Shown here piece after piece: positions 42,787-51,763 of a stretch of 64,000 nt of DNA. How positions within the stretch are numbered: position 1 is the first letter of the stretch; the number at the start of each line of letters is the position of its first letter. Source of the stretch: Larkinella punicea (GTDB lineage: Bacteria; Bacteroidota; Bacteroidia; Cytophagales; Spirosomataceae); the NCBI RefSeq assembly GCF_003334855.1, contig NZ_QOWE01000005.1, forward strand, positions 186,001-250,000, written 5' to 3'. The position numbers and the translations under genes are program-made. Under the pieces are notes generated by a model that saw nothing but the letters and a program-made list of their open reading frames with translations, had not been told where the DNA came from and did not search any database.

Positions 42787-44895
42787 ATGGCTTTAATTAA
42801 CAAGATCAGAGAAAAATCAGGCGTTGCGGTTGGTGTGATTGCCGTCAGCTTGATTTTATTTATTGTAGGAGGTGATCTGCTCGGTCCGGGAAGCCTGTTT
42901 GGCGGACAGGATCAGAATGTGGGTGAGATTGCCGGCCAAAAGATTTCGTATCCGGAATTCAATGCGAAAGTCGATGAAGCCCGGGCCGCTTATGAGCAAC
43001 AAACCGGTCGCCCGGCTACCGAACAGGACCAGGTTCAACTTCGCGACCAGGCCTGGAATCAGTTCATTTTAGACATTGCGTATCAGAAAGAATACGATGC
43101 CCTCGGCCTGTCGGTAACGCCCGACGAACTGGTCGATATGGTGCAGGGGAATTACATCAGCCCCGCCATCCGGCAGACGTTTACGGACCCCAAAACCGGT
43201 TCTTTCGACAAAAATACCGTTATCAATTACCTGAAAAGCCTCAAAACGCTGCCCGCCGAACAACAACAGGCCTGGGCCAATTTTGAGAAAAATCTGAGCG
43301 CCGACCGCACCCGGACCAAATACGAAAACCTGCTGCGGTTATCGTCGTTTGTCACAACCGCCGAAGCCCAGAAAGAATACCAGGCCCAGAACACCCGCGC
43401 CAATGCCAAATTCCTGCTGGTTCCGTATTACTCCGTTCCGGATACGACGGTGAAAATAACCGATGGCCAGTTGCAGGAATACCTGGACAAGCACAAGGAC
43501 GAATACAAAAGCATCAACAGCCGGACGATTCAGTATGTAACCTTCCCGGTAGCACCGTCAAAAGAAGACAGCACGGCCTTATACGATCAGATTAAAACGC
43601 TGGCCCGTGGTCTGGCAACGGCCACGAACGACTCTTCGTATGCCCGGATGAACTCCGACATTCAGGCTCCGTTGTACATGACGCTCGGCGAAATGCCCGA
43701 ACAACTGAAAGCCACTGTCGGTACGTTTGCACCGGGTGGTGTATACGGCCCTTACAAAGAAGGTAACACGTATTTCATTTACAAGTATGGTGGCGTTAAA
43801 AAGGACACCAACTTCACGGTTCGGGCCAGCCACATCCTGATTCGTGCCGCCGGCAGCGATTCAGCGAAAGCCGCAGCCCGGATTACGGCCGAAGGCATTC
43901 TGCGTCAAATTCAGGGAGGAGCCAGCTTTGAAGCCCTCGCCCAAGCCAACAGCGCCGACGGATCGGCCCAGCAGGGTGGTGACCTGGGGTATTTCAAAAA
44001 CAACAACCAGATGGTGAAACCGTTCCAGGATGCGATTTTCGGCTTCAACGGCACCGGTTTGATTCCGCGTCTGGTTGAAACCGAATTTGGCTACCACATC
44101 ATCAAAGTAACCGAGCCGAAAACGAATACCCTGTACCGGATTTCGACGATCGGTAAAACCATTACCCCGAGCCAGGCAACCCGCGATGAAGTGTATCGCA
44201 AAGCCGAGCAGTTCGCGACGGAAAGCCAGACCAAGGAAGCGTTTGACGAAAATGCGAAGAAAGACAAAACACTGGTGGTAGCCACGGCCGAACGGATTCC
44301 GGAAAACTCAACCAGCGTCAACGCGCTGGGAAATGCCCGTGAACTGGTTCGCTGGGCTTTCAACGAGGATACGGACGTCAACGACGTTTCATCGGCGGTT
44401 GAAGTGGATGACCAGTATGTGGTGGCGGTTTTGACCGGCGAAACATCCGAAGATGAAGTGAAGATCGACAACTTCCGTCCGGAACTGACCGCGAAAGTTC
44501 GCAATCAGGTGAAGGCGGAACAGATCATTGCCAAATTGAACAGTGCATCGGGAACCCTCGAGTCGATTGCCCAGAAATACGGTGCCGGTGCCCTGGTCGA
44601 AGAAGTACCCGACCTGAACCTGGCGAACGGTTTTCTGAAAAGCGCGGGCGTCGATCCGGTAGCCGTCGGTAAAATCTTCGGTCTGAAAAACGGCAAACGC
44701 TCGAAGCCTTTTGCGGGCGATGCCGGTGTCCTGATCGTGGAAACCACCTCCGTAACGCCAGCCCCAACGGTAGCTGATTACACGGTTTACAAGACCCAGC
44801 TTCAGCAAAATGCCAGCAGCCGCACCGGTTTTATGATCAATGAAGCCATTCGTGAAAACGCCAAAGTGAAAGATCGCCGGGCGAAATTCTATTAA
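42787..44895 (+). CDS. ppiD: PpiD-like periplasmic peptidyl-prolyl isomerase / chaperone
   Basis: 702 residues from ATG at 42787 (MALINKIREKSGVAVGVIAV); an upstream in-frame start at 42748 is unlikely. Single N-terminal transmembrane anchor (~12-33), a SurA/PpiD N-terminal chaperone domain (VGEIAGQKISYPEFNAKVDEA), then a parvulin rotamase domain at ~340-450 (RASHILIRAAG, GGDLGYFKNNNQMVKPFQDA, TEFGYHIIKVT) and a long C-terminal helical/chaperone part. Inner-membrane-anchored folding factor for exported proteins. It lies in a stretch that also encodes two FKBP lipoproteins. Confidence 0.93.
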   Translation: MALINKIREKSGVAVGVIAVSLILFIVGGDLLGPGSLFGGQDQNVGEIAGQKISYPEFNAKVDEARAAYEQQTGRPATEQDQVQLRDQAWNQFILDIAYQKEYDALGLSVTPDELVDMVQGNYISPAIRQTFTDPKTGSFDKNTVINYLKSLKTLPAEQQQAWANFEKNLSADRTRTKYENLLRLSSFVTTAEAQKEYQAQNTRANAKFLLVPYYSVPDTTVKITDGQLQEYLDKHKDEYKSINSRTIQYVTFPVAPSKEDSTALYDQIKTLARGLATATNDSSYARMNSDIQAPLYMTLGEMPEQLKATVGTFAPGGVYGPYKEGNTYFIYKYGGVKKDTNFTVRASHILIRAAGSDSAKAAARITAEGILRQIQGGASFEALAQANSADGSAQQGGDLGYFKNNNQMVKPFQDAIFGFNGTGLIPRLVETEFGYHIIKVTEPKTNTLYRISTIGKTITPSQATRDEVYRKAEQFATESQTKEAFDENAKKDKTLVVATAERIPENSTSVNALGNARELVRWAFNEDTDVNDVSSAVEVDDQYVVAVLTGETSEDEVKIDNFRPELTAKVRNQVKAEQIIAKLNSASGTLESIAQKYGAGALVEEVPDLNLANGFLKSAGVDPVAVGKIFGLKNGKRSKPFAGDAGVLIVETTSVTPAPTVADYTVYKTQLQQNASSRTGFMINEAIRENAKVKDRRAKFY

Positions 44896-44914
44896 TAGCG
44901 CTGATCTTACGCAC

Positions 44915-44947
44915 AAAAAAGGCTTCCTGAACGGGAAGCCTTTTTTG
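44915..44947 (+). terminator. Terminator after ppiD
   Basis: AAAAAAGGCTTCC / GGAAGCCTTTTTT stem with a short loop and T-run, 20 nt after the ppiD stop. Confidence 0.93.
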
Positions 44948-44992
44948 TTGTTTGCCCCCAACCCCGAAGCGTCGGGGTTGGGGGGCAAACAA
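44948..44992. repeat. GC-rich palindrome between ppiD and rdgB
   Basis: TTGTTTGCCCCCAACCCCGA / TCGGGGTTGGGG(G)GCAAACAA with a 4-nt loop, immediately after the ppiD terminator; convergent genes on both sides. Similar in style to the palindrome after nrdB. Confidence 0.85.
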
Positions 44993-45017
44993 GTGCAGAA
45001 CCTAACAGCCCTGCCCT

Positions 45018-45605
45018 TTAAGTTGTCGGGGGCAACTCTTTCAAAAACGCCACCAGTTTAGCAAATGCCTTTCCCCGGTGGCTGATGTCGCCTTTCTCCT
45101 CCATGCTCATCTCGGCAAAGGTGCGATCGTGGCCGTCGGGTTGAAAAATGGGGTCGTAGCCAAACCCGCCGGTACCGCGTGGCTCAGTCAGAATCTGCCC
45201 CTCGGCAACGCCTTCGAACGACCAATACTGCCCGTCGATGACCAGCGTGATCACCGTCCGAAACCGCGCCCGGCGATTGGTCTGGTCTTTCAGGTTGGTC
45301 AGCAGCAAATTCAGGTTGCGTTCGTAGCTGCGCGGGTGACCGCCATAATAGGCTGAGTGGACGCCCGGTGCGCCGTCCAGCGCATCGACTTCCAGGCCCG
45401 AATCATCGGCAAAACAATTGACTTGGTAATGGTCCCAGACGTGTTCGGCTTTCTGGCGGGAATTGCCGGGAATGGTGGCCTGCGTTTCGGGAATTTCTTC
45501 AAAACAGCCAATATCCTGTAGGGTTTTCAAGGTAAACTGGTCGCCCAGCAGTGCCGCGATTTCGGCCAGTTTGTTGGCGTTGTTGGTGGCGAAACAAAGT
45601 GTCAT
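45018..45605 (-). CDS. rdgB: Non-canonical purine NTP pyrophosphatase (RdgB/HAM1)
   Basis: 195 residues with the HAM1 signature set: FATNNANKLAEI at the N-terminus (nucleotide binding), FADDSGLEVDAL (metal-binding Asp pair), GAPGVHSAYYGG, GFGYDPIFQPDG and ISHRGKAFAKL at the end. It hydrolyses dITP, XTP and similar triphosphates to monophosphates, keeping damaged purines out of DNA and RNA. Length is normal. Convergent with ppiD; own terminator region upstream belongs to the FKBP gene. Confidence 0.96.
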   Translation of the reverse strand: MTLCFATNNANKLAEIAALLGDQFTLKTLQDIGCFEEIPETQATIPGNSRQKAEHVWDHYQVNCFADDSGLEVDALDGAPGVHSAYYGGHPRSYERNLNLLLTNLKDQTNRRARFRTVITLVIDGQYWSFEGVAEGQILTEPRGTGGFGYDPIFQPDGHDRTFAEMSMEEKGDISHRGKAFAKLVAFLKELPPTT

Positions 45606-45620
45606 AAAATGGATTAAAAA

Positions 45621-45650
45621 AATAGGCTGCCTCGCTAAAGGCAGCCTATT
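45621..45650 (-). terminator. Terminator of the FKBP lipoprotein gene
   Basis: AATAGGCTGCCT / AGGCAGCCTATT, 6-nt loop, with T-rich flank in minus reading, just before rdgB. Confidence 0.88.
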
Positions 45651-45666
45651 GATCTGGAAAGATTAT

Positions 45667-46557
45667 TTATTTGGCACTAACGACTTCTATATCAAATGCG
45701 AGCGAAGCGTAGGGAGGAATGGGAGCCTTTCCTAGCTGCCCATACCCAATGGTCGAAGGCAGAACGATCGTGGCTTTTTCACCTTCCCGCATTTTTACCA
45801 GCGCTTCATCCCAGGCGGCAATAACCGCACCCGTTCCAATGTTAAAATCGGCCCCATCGGCATTGGCATCGAATTGATTGCCATTCAGCAGGGTGCCTTT
45901 GTATTTGATTTTTACCGACTGCCCTACTTTCACGAGGGCCGAATCGGGATAGGCTTTTGTCAGCAGAAACCGCAGACCGGAAGCGGTTTTCTCAGCCGCT
46001 GTCAAGCCTTTGGCAACCAGATAATCCTGAATCTGTTCTTCTTCGGTTCGGACGCTGACCACCGTAATGTCATACCGGACGGGCGTATAAGCCGGGAGGA
46101 GTAAATTGCCACTCTTGTTGTCGGTTGGGTCGTAGGGCGCCAATACGATGCCTTCTTCGCCTTCTTTCAGCAATTGCAAGCCAGTGTAAAGCCGGGCCGT
46201 GATGGTTCCCTGCAAGGGCGCTCCAATCGTGACGACGCTCGGCTTTTTGGCGAATGTTTCGGAACTGTCGACAATGACACCATCCAGCCGACGTTGCACA
46301 AAATAAAAACGAACTTCGTCGCCCACTACCGGAGTCTGCCCGGTCGGAACGGTTTTCGTTTTAGCAAGATACAAACCGGTTACATCATCCTTAGCGGCCG
46401 GGAGGCTTTCCTGAGCAATATAAGCCTTAATTTCCTCCTCGTTTTCGCGTCGCTTGCGATCGTTCAACGCTTCGCCCGGATCCGGCGCACAGCTTTCCTG
46501 TGCGATCAACAGCCCAATCAGCGAAACAGCAACGTTCCATTTCAGCCAATTTTTCAT
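45667..46557 (-). CDS. FKBP-type peptidyl-prolyl isomerase lipoprotein (double domain)
   Basis: 296 residues from ATG at 46557 (MKNWLKWNVAVSLIGLLIAQESC); lipobox-like AQESC, slightly unusual at -1/-3. Two FKBP-like halves: a degenerate N-terminal one (VGDEVRFYFVQRRLDG...) and a C-terminal canonical one (GQSVKIKYKGTLLNGNQFDAN, GTGAVIAAWDEALVKMREGEKATIVLPSTIGYGQLG, PIPPYASLAFDIEVV). Periplasmic/outer-membrane prolyl isomerase. Paralogue of the next gene upstream, from which it is separated by a terminator, so it has some independent expression. Confidence 0.9.
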   Translation of the reverse strand: MKNWLKWNVAVSLIGLLIAQESCAPDPGEALNDRKRRENEEEIKAYIAQESLPAAKDDVTGLYLAKTKTVPTGQTPVVGDEVRFYFVQRRLDGVIVDSSETFAKKPSVVTIGAPLQGTITARLYTGLQLLKEGEEGIVLAPYDPTDNKSGNLLLPAYTPVRYDITVVSVRTEEEQIQDYLVAKGLTAAEKTASGLRFLLTKAYPDSALVKVGQSVKIKYKGTLLNGNQFDANADGADFNIGTGAVIAAWDEALVKMREGEKATIVLPSTIGYGQLGKAPIPPYASLAFDIEVVSAK

Positions 46558-46614
46558 TCCTGCCATCTCATTCGTGTATCTAAATACGCTTTTACTCAAC
46601 TTCTATTAATAAAC

Positions 46615-46649
46615 AACGAACCCGATACGAATCTGGTATCGGGTTCGTT
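46615..46649 (-). terminator. Terminator between the two FKBP genes
   Basis: AACGAACCCGATAC / GTATCGGGTTCGTT perfect stem with a 7-nt loop, 20 nt after the stop of the 46669 gene. Confidence 0.9.
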
Positions 46650-46668
46650 CACAGATTTCGGGTATTGG

Positions 46669-47583
46669 TTACCGTCCGCCCTGCGGCATTTGTGGCATCT
46701 GCGGGGTCGGCGCGGCTCCTTTTTTAACATCGACCAGTTCCACATCGAACATGATCACGGAGTTTGGCGGAATGGCACCCGGTGCGCCTTCTATGCCGTA
46801 GGCCAGGCCCGACGGAATGATGAGAAGTCCTTTACCGCCTTTTTTCAGTTGGCGAACACCTTCATCCCAGCCCGGAATAACGGCTCCCTGACCCAGCGGA
46901 AAGTCGATCCCGGCCTGCGTCTGCGGATTTTTGTCGGAACTGTCGAACACCTTTCCGTTCATCAGTTTACCGGTATATTTTACTTTCACGACGTCACCCG
47001 AGCCCGGGTTTGCACCCGTTCCCGGTTGCGTAATGACGACATACAAACCGGATGCGGTTTTCTGCCCGGCCAGTTTGTTTTTGGCTACGTAATCGGCGAT
47101 GGTTTTGTCGTCGGTGCCTTTCTGCTTTTCCCGAAGCGATACCTGCGCTTTCTGGAATTCTTCCATCGACTGGATATCGATCACTTTGATGGTGTAGGCA
47201 ATGTCGGAGCCTTTGGGAATAAACGGCGGCAGGGGTTGCTGCGACCGGCCGGCAATCGAATCGGCGTTGACATAAATGGTGGCACTATCACCCTTACTCA
47301 ACAGAGCCAGACCTTCTTCGAGGCTGCCTTTGAATGTCGATGCCTGCAAAGGCTGTTTCACGGGCGCACCGTTCTGATAGCTGCTGCCCAGAAGTGAATC
47401 CTTGCTGTTTTTGACCGTTAAATTAAAGGTCATCACGTCGCCGACTTTCGCTTTGCGCGTATCTTCAACGTCTTCGTGAAACTTGTACTTCAAGCCGGTT
47501 TCGGTTACTTGCACCCGGTTGTTGTCGCAGGAAGCCAGTACCACGACCAGCAGAGAGAGTTTACTAACGGTTTTGATAGTCAT
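46669..47583 (-). CDS. FKBP-type peptidyl-prolyl isomerase lipoprotein (double domain)
   Basis: 304 residues. Lipobox VLASCDNN. N-terminal FKBP-like half (VGDVMTFNLTVKNSKDSLLGSS ... GDSATIYVNADS) lacks several active-site aromatics; the C-terminal half is a full FKBP domain (GDVVKVKYTGKLMNGKVFDSS, GQGAVIPGWDEGVRQLKKGGKGLLIIPSGLAYG, IPPNSVIMFDVELV), followed by a Pro/Met/Gln-rich tail (TPQMPQMPQGGR). Folding catalyst anchored in the envelope. Tandem paralogue of the gene at 45667. Confidence 0.92.
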   Translation of the reverse strand: MTIKTVSKLSLLVVVLASCDNNRVQVTETGLKYKFHEDVEDTRKAKVGDVMTFNLTVKNSKDSLLGSSYQNGAPVKQPLQASTFKGSLEEGLALLSKGDSATIYVNADSIAGRSQQPLPPFIPKGSDIAYTIKVIDIQSMEEFQKAQVSLREKQKGTDDKTIADYVAKNKLAGQKTASGLYVVITQPGTGANPGSGDVVKVKYTGKLMNGKVFDSSDKNPQTQAGIDFPLGQGAVIPGWDEGVRQLKKGGKGLLIIPSGLAYGIEGAPGAIPPNSVIMFDVELVDVKKGAAPTPQMPQMPQGGR

Positions 47584-47671
47584 GAAATTTAGTGTTTGTA
47601 GTTCGTAGTTTGGTTTTAAAATTTGTGGTTAACTACACACCACAAACGGGACTTTGTTTAGTTGACAAAAA

Positions 47672-47764
47672 TAGTTTATCGTTTACGGTTTATAATTTAT
47701 AGTTGGCTGACGTGTCATATCGATCAGCCAACCATAAACGATACATTATAAACCATAAACCGTC
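47672..47764. repeat. Palindrome with GGCTGACG loop
   Basis: Imperfect long inverted repeat built from GTTTATCGTTTACGGTTTATAA-like words; the tip of the stem is TTGGCTGA CGTGTCATATCGA TCAGCCAA. It lies between nrnA and the FKBP gene and overlaps no coding sequence. Confidence 0.75.
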
Positions 47765-47765
47765 T

Positions 47766-48782
47766 TCAAACCGACTCCAGCAATTGCTCCTGATACGCCG
47801 GTAATACACTCAGTAATTTTTCTTCGGTTTGCTTGAGTGACAGCGTTGTCCGGCCACCGGCGGCATTTTTATGACCACCCCCGCTGAAATGCTGGCTGGC
47901 CAGATCACGCACCGAAAAGTCACCCACCGACCGGAACGACATTTTCACCTCGTCTCCCCGATCGATCAGAATGACCGCCATAATGACGCCCTCGACCGCC
48001 AGCGCCTGATTGACCAGACCTTCCGTATCGCCCATTTTCGACCGGAACCGCTTCAGTTCCGCATCGGTAATGGTAATGTAGGCAAACCGGTATTCCGGCA
48101 AAACCACCAGCTTCTCCGATAACGCATAGCCCGTAAACCGAAGTTTATCGAGCGAAACGTTGTCGTAAATCCGGCGGTGGATGGGACTCACTTCAATGCC
48201 AATATCGATCAATTCGGCGACCACCCGGTGTACATCGCCCGTGGTGCTGGCATGTCGGAATGATCCCGTATCGGTCATAATACCGGCGTAAAGGCATTCG
48301 GCCATGCCCACATCGACGAGAGATTTATCACCGAACCGATCGATCAGTTGAAACACAAGCTGAGCGGTTGCGGCTGCTTTCGTATCCCAGTAGGCAAAAT
48401 CGGCAAACGACTCCGGTTCCAGGTGGTGGTCGATCATCACCTTTTTGGCGCGTGACTGCCGCACCAGTGGTTCCAGATCCCGGATGCGGTTGAGTGCGGA
48501 GAAATCCAGGCAAAAAATAACGTCGGCCTGTTCGAACAACTGACTGATTTCAACCCGTTTCTTTTCTTCGAACACCAGCACGTCGTCGTTACCGCTCAAC
48601 CAGTACAGGTTTTCGGGATAATCGGTCGGCGTAATCACCGTTACATGGTGGTTCCGTTTTTTCAGATAACCCGCCAGGCCCAGCGACGAGCCCATGGCAT
48701 CGGCATCAGGGTTTAGATGGGTGGTAATCAGCACCGTCTGGGGCTGGTCAATCAGCGTACGGATAGCGTCGAAGTCTTGCAT
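47766..48782 (-). CDS. nrnA: Bifunctional oligoribonuclease / PAP phosphatase NrnA (DHH family)
   Basis: 338 residues with DHH-DHHA1 architecture: [20 protein letters not shown] (motif I), [24 protein letters not shown] (DHH motif III), [12 protein letters not shown] (motif IV) and the DHHA1 signature [12 protein letters not shown] near the C-terminus. Mn-dependent hydrolase that degrades short RNAs and 3'-phosphoadenosine-5'-phosphate in the cytoplasm. Divergent from ndk with a ~110-bp shared promoter region. Confidence 0.95.
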   Translation of the reverse strand: MQDFDAIRTLIDQPQTVLITTHLNPDADAMGSSLGLAGYLKKRNHHVTVITPTDYPENLYWLSGNDDVLVFEEKKRVEISQLFEQADVIFCLDFSALNRIRDLEPLVRQSRAKKVMIDHHLEPESFADFAYWDTKAAATAQLVFQLIDRFGDKSLVDVGMAECLYAGIMTDTGSFRHASTTGDVHRVVAELIDIGIEVSPIHRRIYDNVSLDKLRFTGYALSEKLVVLPEYRFAYITITDAELKRFRSKMGDTEGLVNQALAVEGVIMAVILIDRGDEVKMSFRSVGDFSVRDLASQHFSGGGHKNAAGGRTTLSLKQTEEKLLSVLPAYQEQLLESV

Positions 48783-48891
48783 TTATGAATTACCCCGGGT
48801 GAACGGGCAGGTATCAATTCGCAAAATTACGAAGAATTGTTCTCTAATCTTTATACCTTTGGAGCCAAATAATATTTTGTTTCACTCCCTG

Positions 48892-49311
48892 ATGACGACC
48901 AACCGTACGTTCACGATGATTAAACCCGACGCCGTAGCGGAGGGTAATTCCGGTGCAATCATTCAAATGATCGAAGAAGCCGGATTTCGGATTGTAGCCG
49001 TAAAGAAAGCCCTGCTAACGAAAGAGCGGGCCGGCCAGTTTTACGCCGTTCACAGCGAACGCCCTTTTTACAACGACCTGTGCGCCTATATGTCGTCCGG
49101 AGCCATCATTCCGATGATTCTGGAAAAAGACAATGCCGTGGCTGATTTCCGCAAGCTGATTGGTGCCACCAACCCGGCCCAGGCCGAAGAGGGAACCATC
49201 CGGAAGCGGTTTGCCAAGTCGATCGAAGCCAACGCCATTCACGGCTCGGACTCCGACGATAACGCGAAAATCGAGGGTGACTTCTTCTTTGCAGGTATCG
49301 AGCAGTTCTAA
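48892..49311 (+). CDS. ndk: Nucleoside diphosphate kinase
   Basis: 139 residues from ATG at 48892 ([15 protein letters not shown]). The frame is open upstream to 48694 but that part lies over nrnA and is not conserved. Hallmarks: [22 protein letters not shown] and the active-site His117 in NAIHGSDS. It transfers the gamma-phosphate between nucleotides through phospho-His. A -7-like element TACCTTTG at 48854-48861 precedes the start; no well-spaced -33 was seen. Confidence 0.96.
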   Translation: MTTNRTFTMIKPDAVAEGNSGAIIQMIEEAGFRIVAVKKALLTKERAGQFYAVHSERPFYNDLCAYMSSGAIIPMILEKDNAVADFRKLIGATNPAQAEEGTIRKRFAKSIEANAIHGSDSDDNAKIEGDFFFAGIEQF

Positions 49312-49369
49312 TTGCTAATGGGAACGCGGATGGAGCGGATTTAAAATGATTTATCTGTTTTTTTATCCG

Positions 49370-50023
49370 TTAAATCCGTGTTCCGATTGATTTTTCAAAA
49401 TATAGACAAAAATGCGTCAAGGCGCATTCCGAACATTTGGGTGAACGGGCAATGCACACATACCGTCCGTGCAAAATCAGCCAGTGGTGGGCTTTGGGGA
49501 CGTATTCTTTCGGGATGTATTTCACCAACGCCAGCTCAACCGCCAGGGGCGTCGTAGCGGTTTTAGGCACCAATCCCAGCCGGTGCGACACGCGGAAGAC
49601 GTGCGTATCGACCGCCATCGTTGGCTGATTAAAAATAAGGGACGCAATGACGTGGGCGGTTTTTCGACCTACCCCCGGCATCTTCTGCAAGTCGTCCACT
49701 TTCGCCGGGACTTCCGACCCAAACTCCTCCGTCAACACCTTCGCCATGCCCACCAGGTGCTTCGCCTTGTTGTTCGGATAGGAAACACTCCGAATGTAAC
49801 TAAACACCTCATCGACCGACGCTGCCGCGAGTGATTCCGGTTCGGGAAACCGTTCGAACAGTTTCGGTGTCACCTGATTGATCCGTTTATCGGTGCATTG
49901 AGCGGACAAAATAACCGCCACCAGCAATTCATACGGATTGCGGAAGTTTAATTCGGTTTTAGGCTCCGGAAAGTTGGTAATGAAATAATCGAGAAAATGG
50001 CGAAACCGTTCTTTCTTTAGCAT
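49370..50023 (-). CDS. nth: Endonuclease III (DNA glycosylase/AP lyase)
   Basis: 217 residues from ATG at 50023 (MLKKERFRHFLDYF). Helix-hairpin-helix LQKMPGVGRKTAHVIA with catalytic Lys121, catalytic Asp139 in AVDTHVFRV, and a [4Fe-4S] cluster motif C190-x6-C197-x2-C200-x5-C206. Removes oxidised pyrimidines in base excision repair. Length and all key residues are normal. Tail-to-tail with ndk. Confidence 0.96.
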   Translation of the reverse strand: MLKKERFRHFLDYFITNFPEPKTELNFRNPYELLVAVILSAQCTDKRINQVTPKLFERFPEPESLAAASVDEVFSYIRSVSYPNNKAKHLVGMAKVLTEEFGSEVPAKVDDLQKMPGVGRKTAHVIASLIFNQPTMAVDTHVFRVSHRLGLVPKTATTPLAVELALVKYIPKEYVPKAHHWLILHGRYVCIARSPKCSECALTHFCLYFEKSIGTRI

Positions 50024-50040
50024 AAAGCAAAGATAATCCA

Positions 50041-50133
50041 CTCCGCTCAACTCTTTTTACTCTGCTCAACTCTGCGAAACAATTTTTAAACGATTTCGCG
50101 GAGTTAAGCAGAGATAAAAAGAGTTGAGCGGAG
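50041..50133. repeat. Long palindrome between nth and the sigma operon
   Basis: Arms 50041-50079 and 50094-50133, near-perfect (CTCCGCTCAACTCTTTTTAC... and complement), with a 14-nt AT-rich loop. Arms contain internally repeated CTCAACTCTG words. Confidence 0.82.
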
Positions 50134-50140
50134 AAAACAG

Positions 50141-50177
50141 AAACCCGTCAGCCTAAAAGTCTTAAGCTGACGGGTTT
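50141..50177 (-). terminator. Terminator of the sigma-factor operon
   Basis: AAACCCGTCAGC / GCTGACGGGTTT perfect 12-bp stem overlapping the stop codon of the 78-residue gene. Confidence 0.82.
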
Positions 50178-50398
50178 GCCGCGTAATTTCTCGAATAACT
50201 CAGGATGTTTTGAACGGTGCGCTCGGCCGGTTTGCGTTCGATTTTGTTCATCAAACACTTGATTTCGAGCGTATCCAAATAGAAGCTCATCAATTCCGGT
50301 TCTGCCATGAGGGCGTCTTCGATCAAGAGGTTTTCCTCGGTGGAAGTCTCTTCGTAGACATACCGGATTACGTCATCGTTGGTAAAAATTTGTATCAT
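50162..50398 (-). CDS. Small conserved protein co-encoded with the ECF sigma factor
   Basis: 78 residues (MIQIFTNDDVIRYVYEETST), no signal or TM segment, acidic and helical with EENLLIEDALMAEPELMSFY, followed by a KCLMNKIERKPAERTVQNILSYS stretch. Its start lies inside the sigma gene (26-nt overlap), so expression is coupled. The EDALMAEPELMSFYLDTL pattern resembles the short helical N-terminal domains of anti-sigma factors (zinc-less ASD), but it has no membrane anchor. A sigma-binding regulator is inferred; no named family was recognised. Confidence 0.75.
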   Translation of the reverse strand: MIQIFTNDDVIRYVYEETSTEENLLIEDALMAEPELMSFYLDTLEIKCLMNKIERKPAERTVQNILSYSRNYAANPSA

Positions 50399-50972
50399 AG
50401 TATGGGGAACGTTTGCTTAACTGCTTACGCAAATTAATTAAAGCATAACGCATTCTCCCCAATGCCGTATTGATACTGACTCCGGTTGCATCGGCGATTT
50501 CCTGGAAACTCATTTCCTCATAATGCCGCATAATCAGAACCTGACGCTGCTGCTCGGGCAGCCGTTGAATCAGCTCACGCAGATGTTCATGTGTTTCCTG
50601 CCGAATCTGCACCGACTCGATGGAGTCTTCGGCAAATTCCAGCGTATTAAACACATTACTACCATCTTCAAACACTACATTGGGGTAGCGTTTTTCTTTC
50701 CTAAAAAAGTCGATAGCCAGGTTGTGAGCGATCCGAATAATCCAGGGCAAAAATTTACCCTCTTCGTTGTACTTACCGGATTTTAATGTTTCAACGGCCT
50801 TGATGAAGGTGTCCTGCATTAAGTCTTCGGCAACGTACTGGTCCTTTACAATCAGATAAATCGTGGTATAAACTTTCGATTTGTGGCGCTGAACCAGTTT
50901 TTCGAAGGCTTTTTCACTACCGCGGATGTACAGGGATATAAGCTCACTGTCGCTAACCTGCAATTTGTCCAT
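50373..50972 (-). CDS. RNA polymerase ECF-type sigma factor
   Basis: 199 residues. Region 2: LISLYIRGSEKAFEKLVQRH, DQYVAEDLMQDTFIKAVE and KFLPWIIRIAHNLAIDFFR. Region 4: IQRLPEQQRQVLIMRHYEEM, SFQEIADATGVSINTALGRM (HTH). The variable linker contains NVVFEDGSNVFNTLEF. This form, without a neighbouring FecR-type anti-sigma, is a common RpoE-like group in Cytophagales. Followed by an overlapping small gene that may modulate it. Confidence 0.93.
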   Translation of the reverse strand: MDKLQVSDSELISLYIRGSEKAFEKLVQRHKSKVYTTIYLIVKDQYVAEDLMQDTFIKAVETLKSGKYNEEGKFLPWIIRIAHNLAIDFFRKEKRYPNVVFEDGSNVFNTLEFAEDSIESVQIRQETHEHLRELIQRLPEQQRQVLIMRHYEEMSFQEIADATGVSINTALGRMRYALINLRKQLSKRSPYYDTNFYQR

Positions 50973-51059
50973 TTTCAGTAATCAGTTAGGTAACGTAGAG
51001 CTTTGTATCGATAGTGTGTGAGCGTTGGGATTTTTAGTGAAAGATCTGATTGGTTGTCT

Positions 51060-51090
51060 CAAAGTAAAATATTTTCATTGTACTTTGCAA
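51060..51090 (-). promoter_or_regulatory. Candidate promoter of the sigma-factor operon
   Basis: In minus reading TTG (51090-51088), a 20-nt spacer, then TTACTTTG (51067-51060), one mismatch from TAnnTTTG, ~90 nt upstream of the sigma start. The remaining 406-bp intergenic region (50973-51378) is AT-rich and holds no gene I can support. Confidence 0.45.
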
Positions 51091-51378
51091 TAGGCGGAAA
51101 AATTATTTTCATACTAATCAGTCAAAATACAACACTTTATTGTGTGAATTGTAAAAAAAACTTTAATTCCTGATCATTTATACATTTCTGCCTTATTCAA
51201 GGATTGATTTGTACTTTTTTTACTGCCCTGTTGGATAGACCCAAAATGATACCAAAGGGTTTAAACCGGCCGAAATTCTTTCCTTACAATTCGGGTAGCA
51301 CTCCTGAGATTTTTAACAGAACTTTGTAATTCTTACTCATATACGAAATTCGCCATCGGCGCGATTGAATCCATTCTC

Positions 51379-51684
51379 ATGAAATTTAAGAAACACGTTT
51401 TTATTTGTACCAATCAAAAACCAGCCCCAAAAAAAAGCTGTGGAGAAGCCCACGGCCTGGCGCTGGTCGATGCGTTCAAGGATGCGTTGAAACAACGCGG
51501 TTTACAAATTGACATCCGCGCCCAACGCGCCGGCTGCCTCGACACCTGCGCCCTGGGGCCTTCAATGGTAGTGTATCCGGAAGGCACCTATTACGGCAAT
51601 GTACAACTTTCGGACGTCGAAGAAATTGTAGAAAGCCACCTCGTCAATGATCAACCGGTGGAGCGATTGGTGCTCCCGTTTTAA
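51379..51684 (+). CDS. Thioredoxin-like [2Fe-2S] ferredoxin
   Basis: 101 residues. Cluster cysteines fit the thioredoxin-like ferredoxin pattern: Cys10 (VFICTNQ), Cys21 (KKSCGEAHG), Cys53 and Cys57 (AGCLDTCALGP), then VVYPEGTYYGNV. Similar to the (2Fe-2S) ferredoxins of hydrogenase and NuoE-like folds; acts as a cytoplasmic electron carrier, partner unknown. It is upstream of yjjG, separated by an inverted repeat containing GCGTCAGGAC. Confidence 0.9.
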   Translation: MKFKKHVFICTNQKPAPKKSCGEAHGLALVDAFKDALKQRGLQIDIRAQRAGCLDTCALGPSMVVYPEGTYYGNVQLSDVEEIVESHLVNDQPVERLVLPF

Positions 51685-51691
51685 GGGTTCG

Positions 51692-51749
51692 GGCGTCAGG
51701 ACATACCGGCCGGGCAGTGGTACGCAACGTCTGTCGGCGTCCTGACGCC
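51692..51749. repeat. Inverted repeat with GCGTCAG arms
   Basis: GGCGTCAGGAC (51692-51702) and GTCCTGACGCC (51739-51749) enclose a 36-nt GC-rich loop, between the ferredoxin and yjjG genes. Confidence 0.75.
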
Positions 51750-51763
51750 TGACTTTCTGAGCC

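Noticed and set aside
46174-47397. 407-residue plus-strand frame opposite the FKBP lipoproteins
   Set aside because: Antisense shadow of two well-supported FKBP genes; the product has no recognisable domain and spans the terminator between them.
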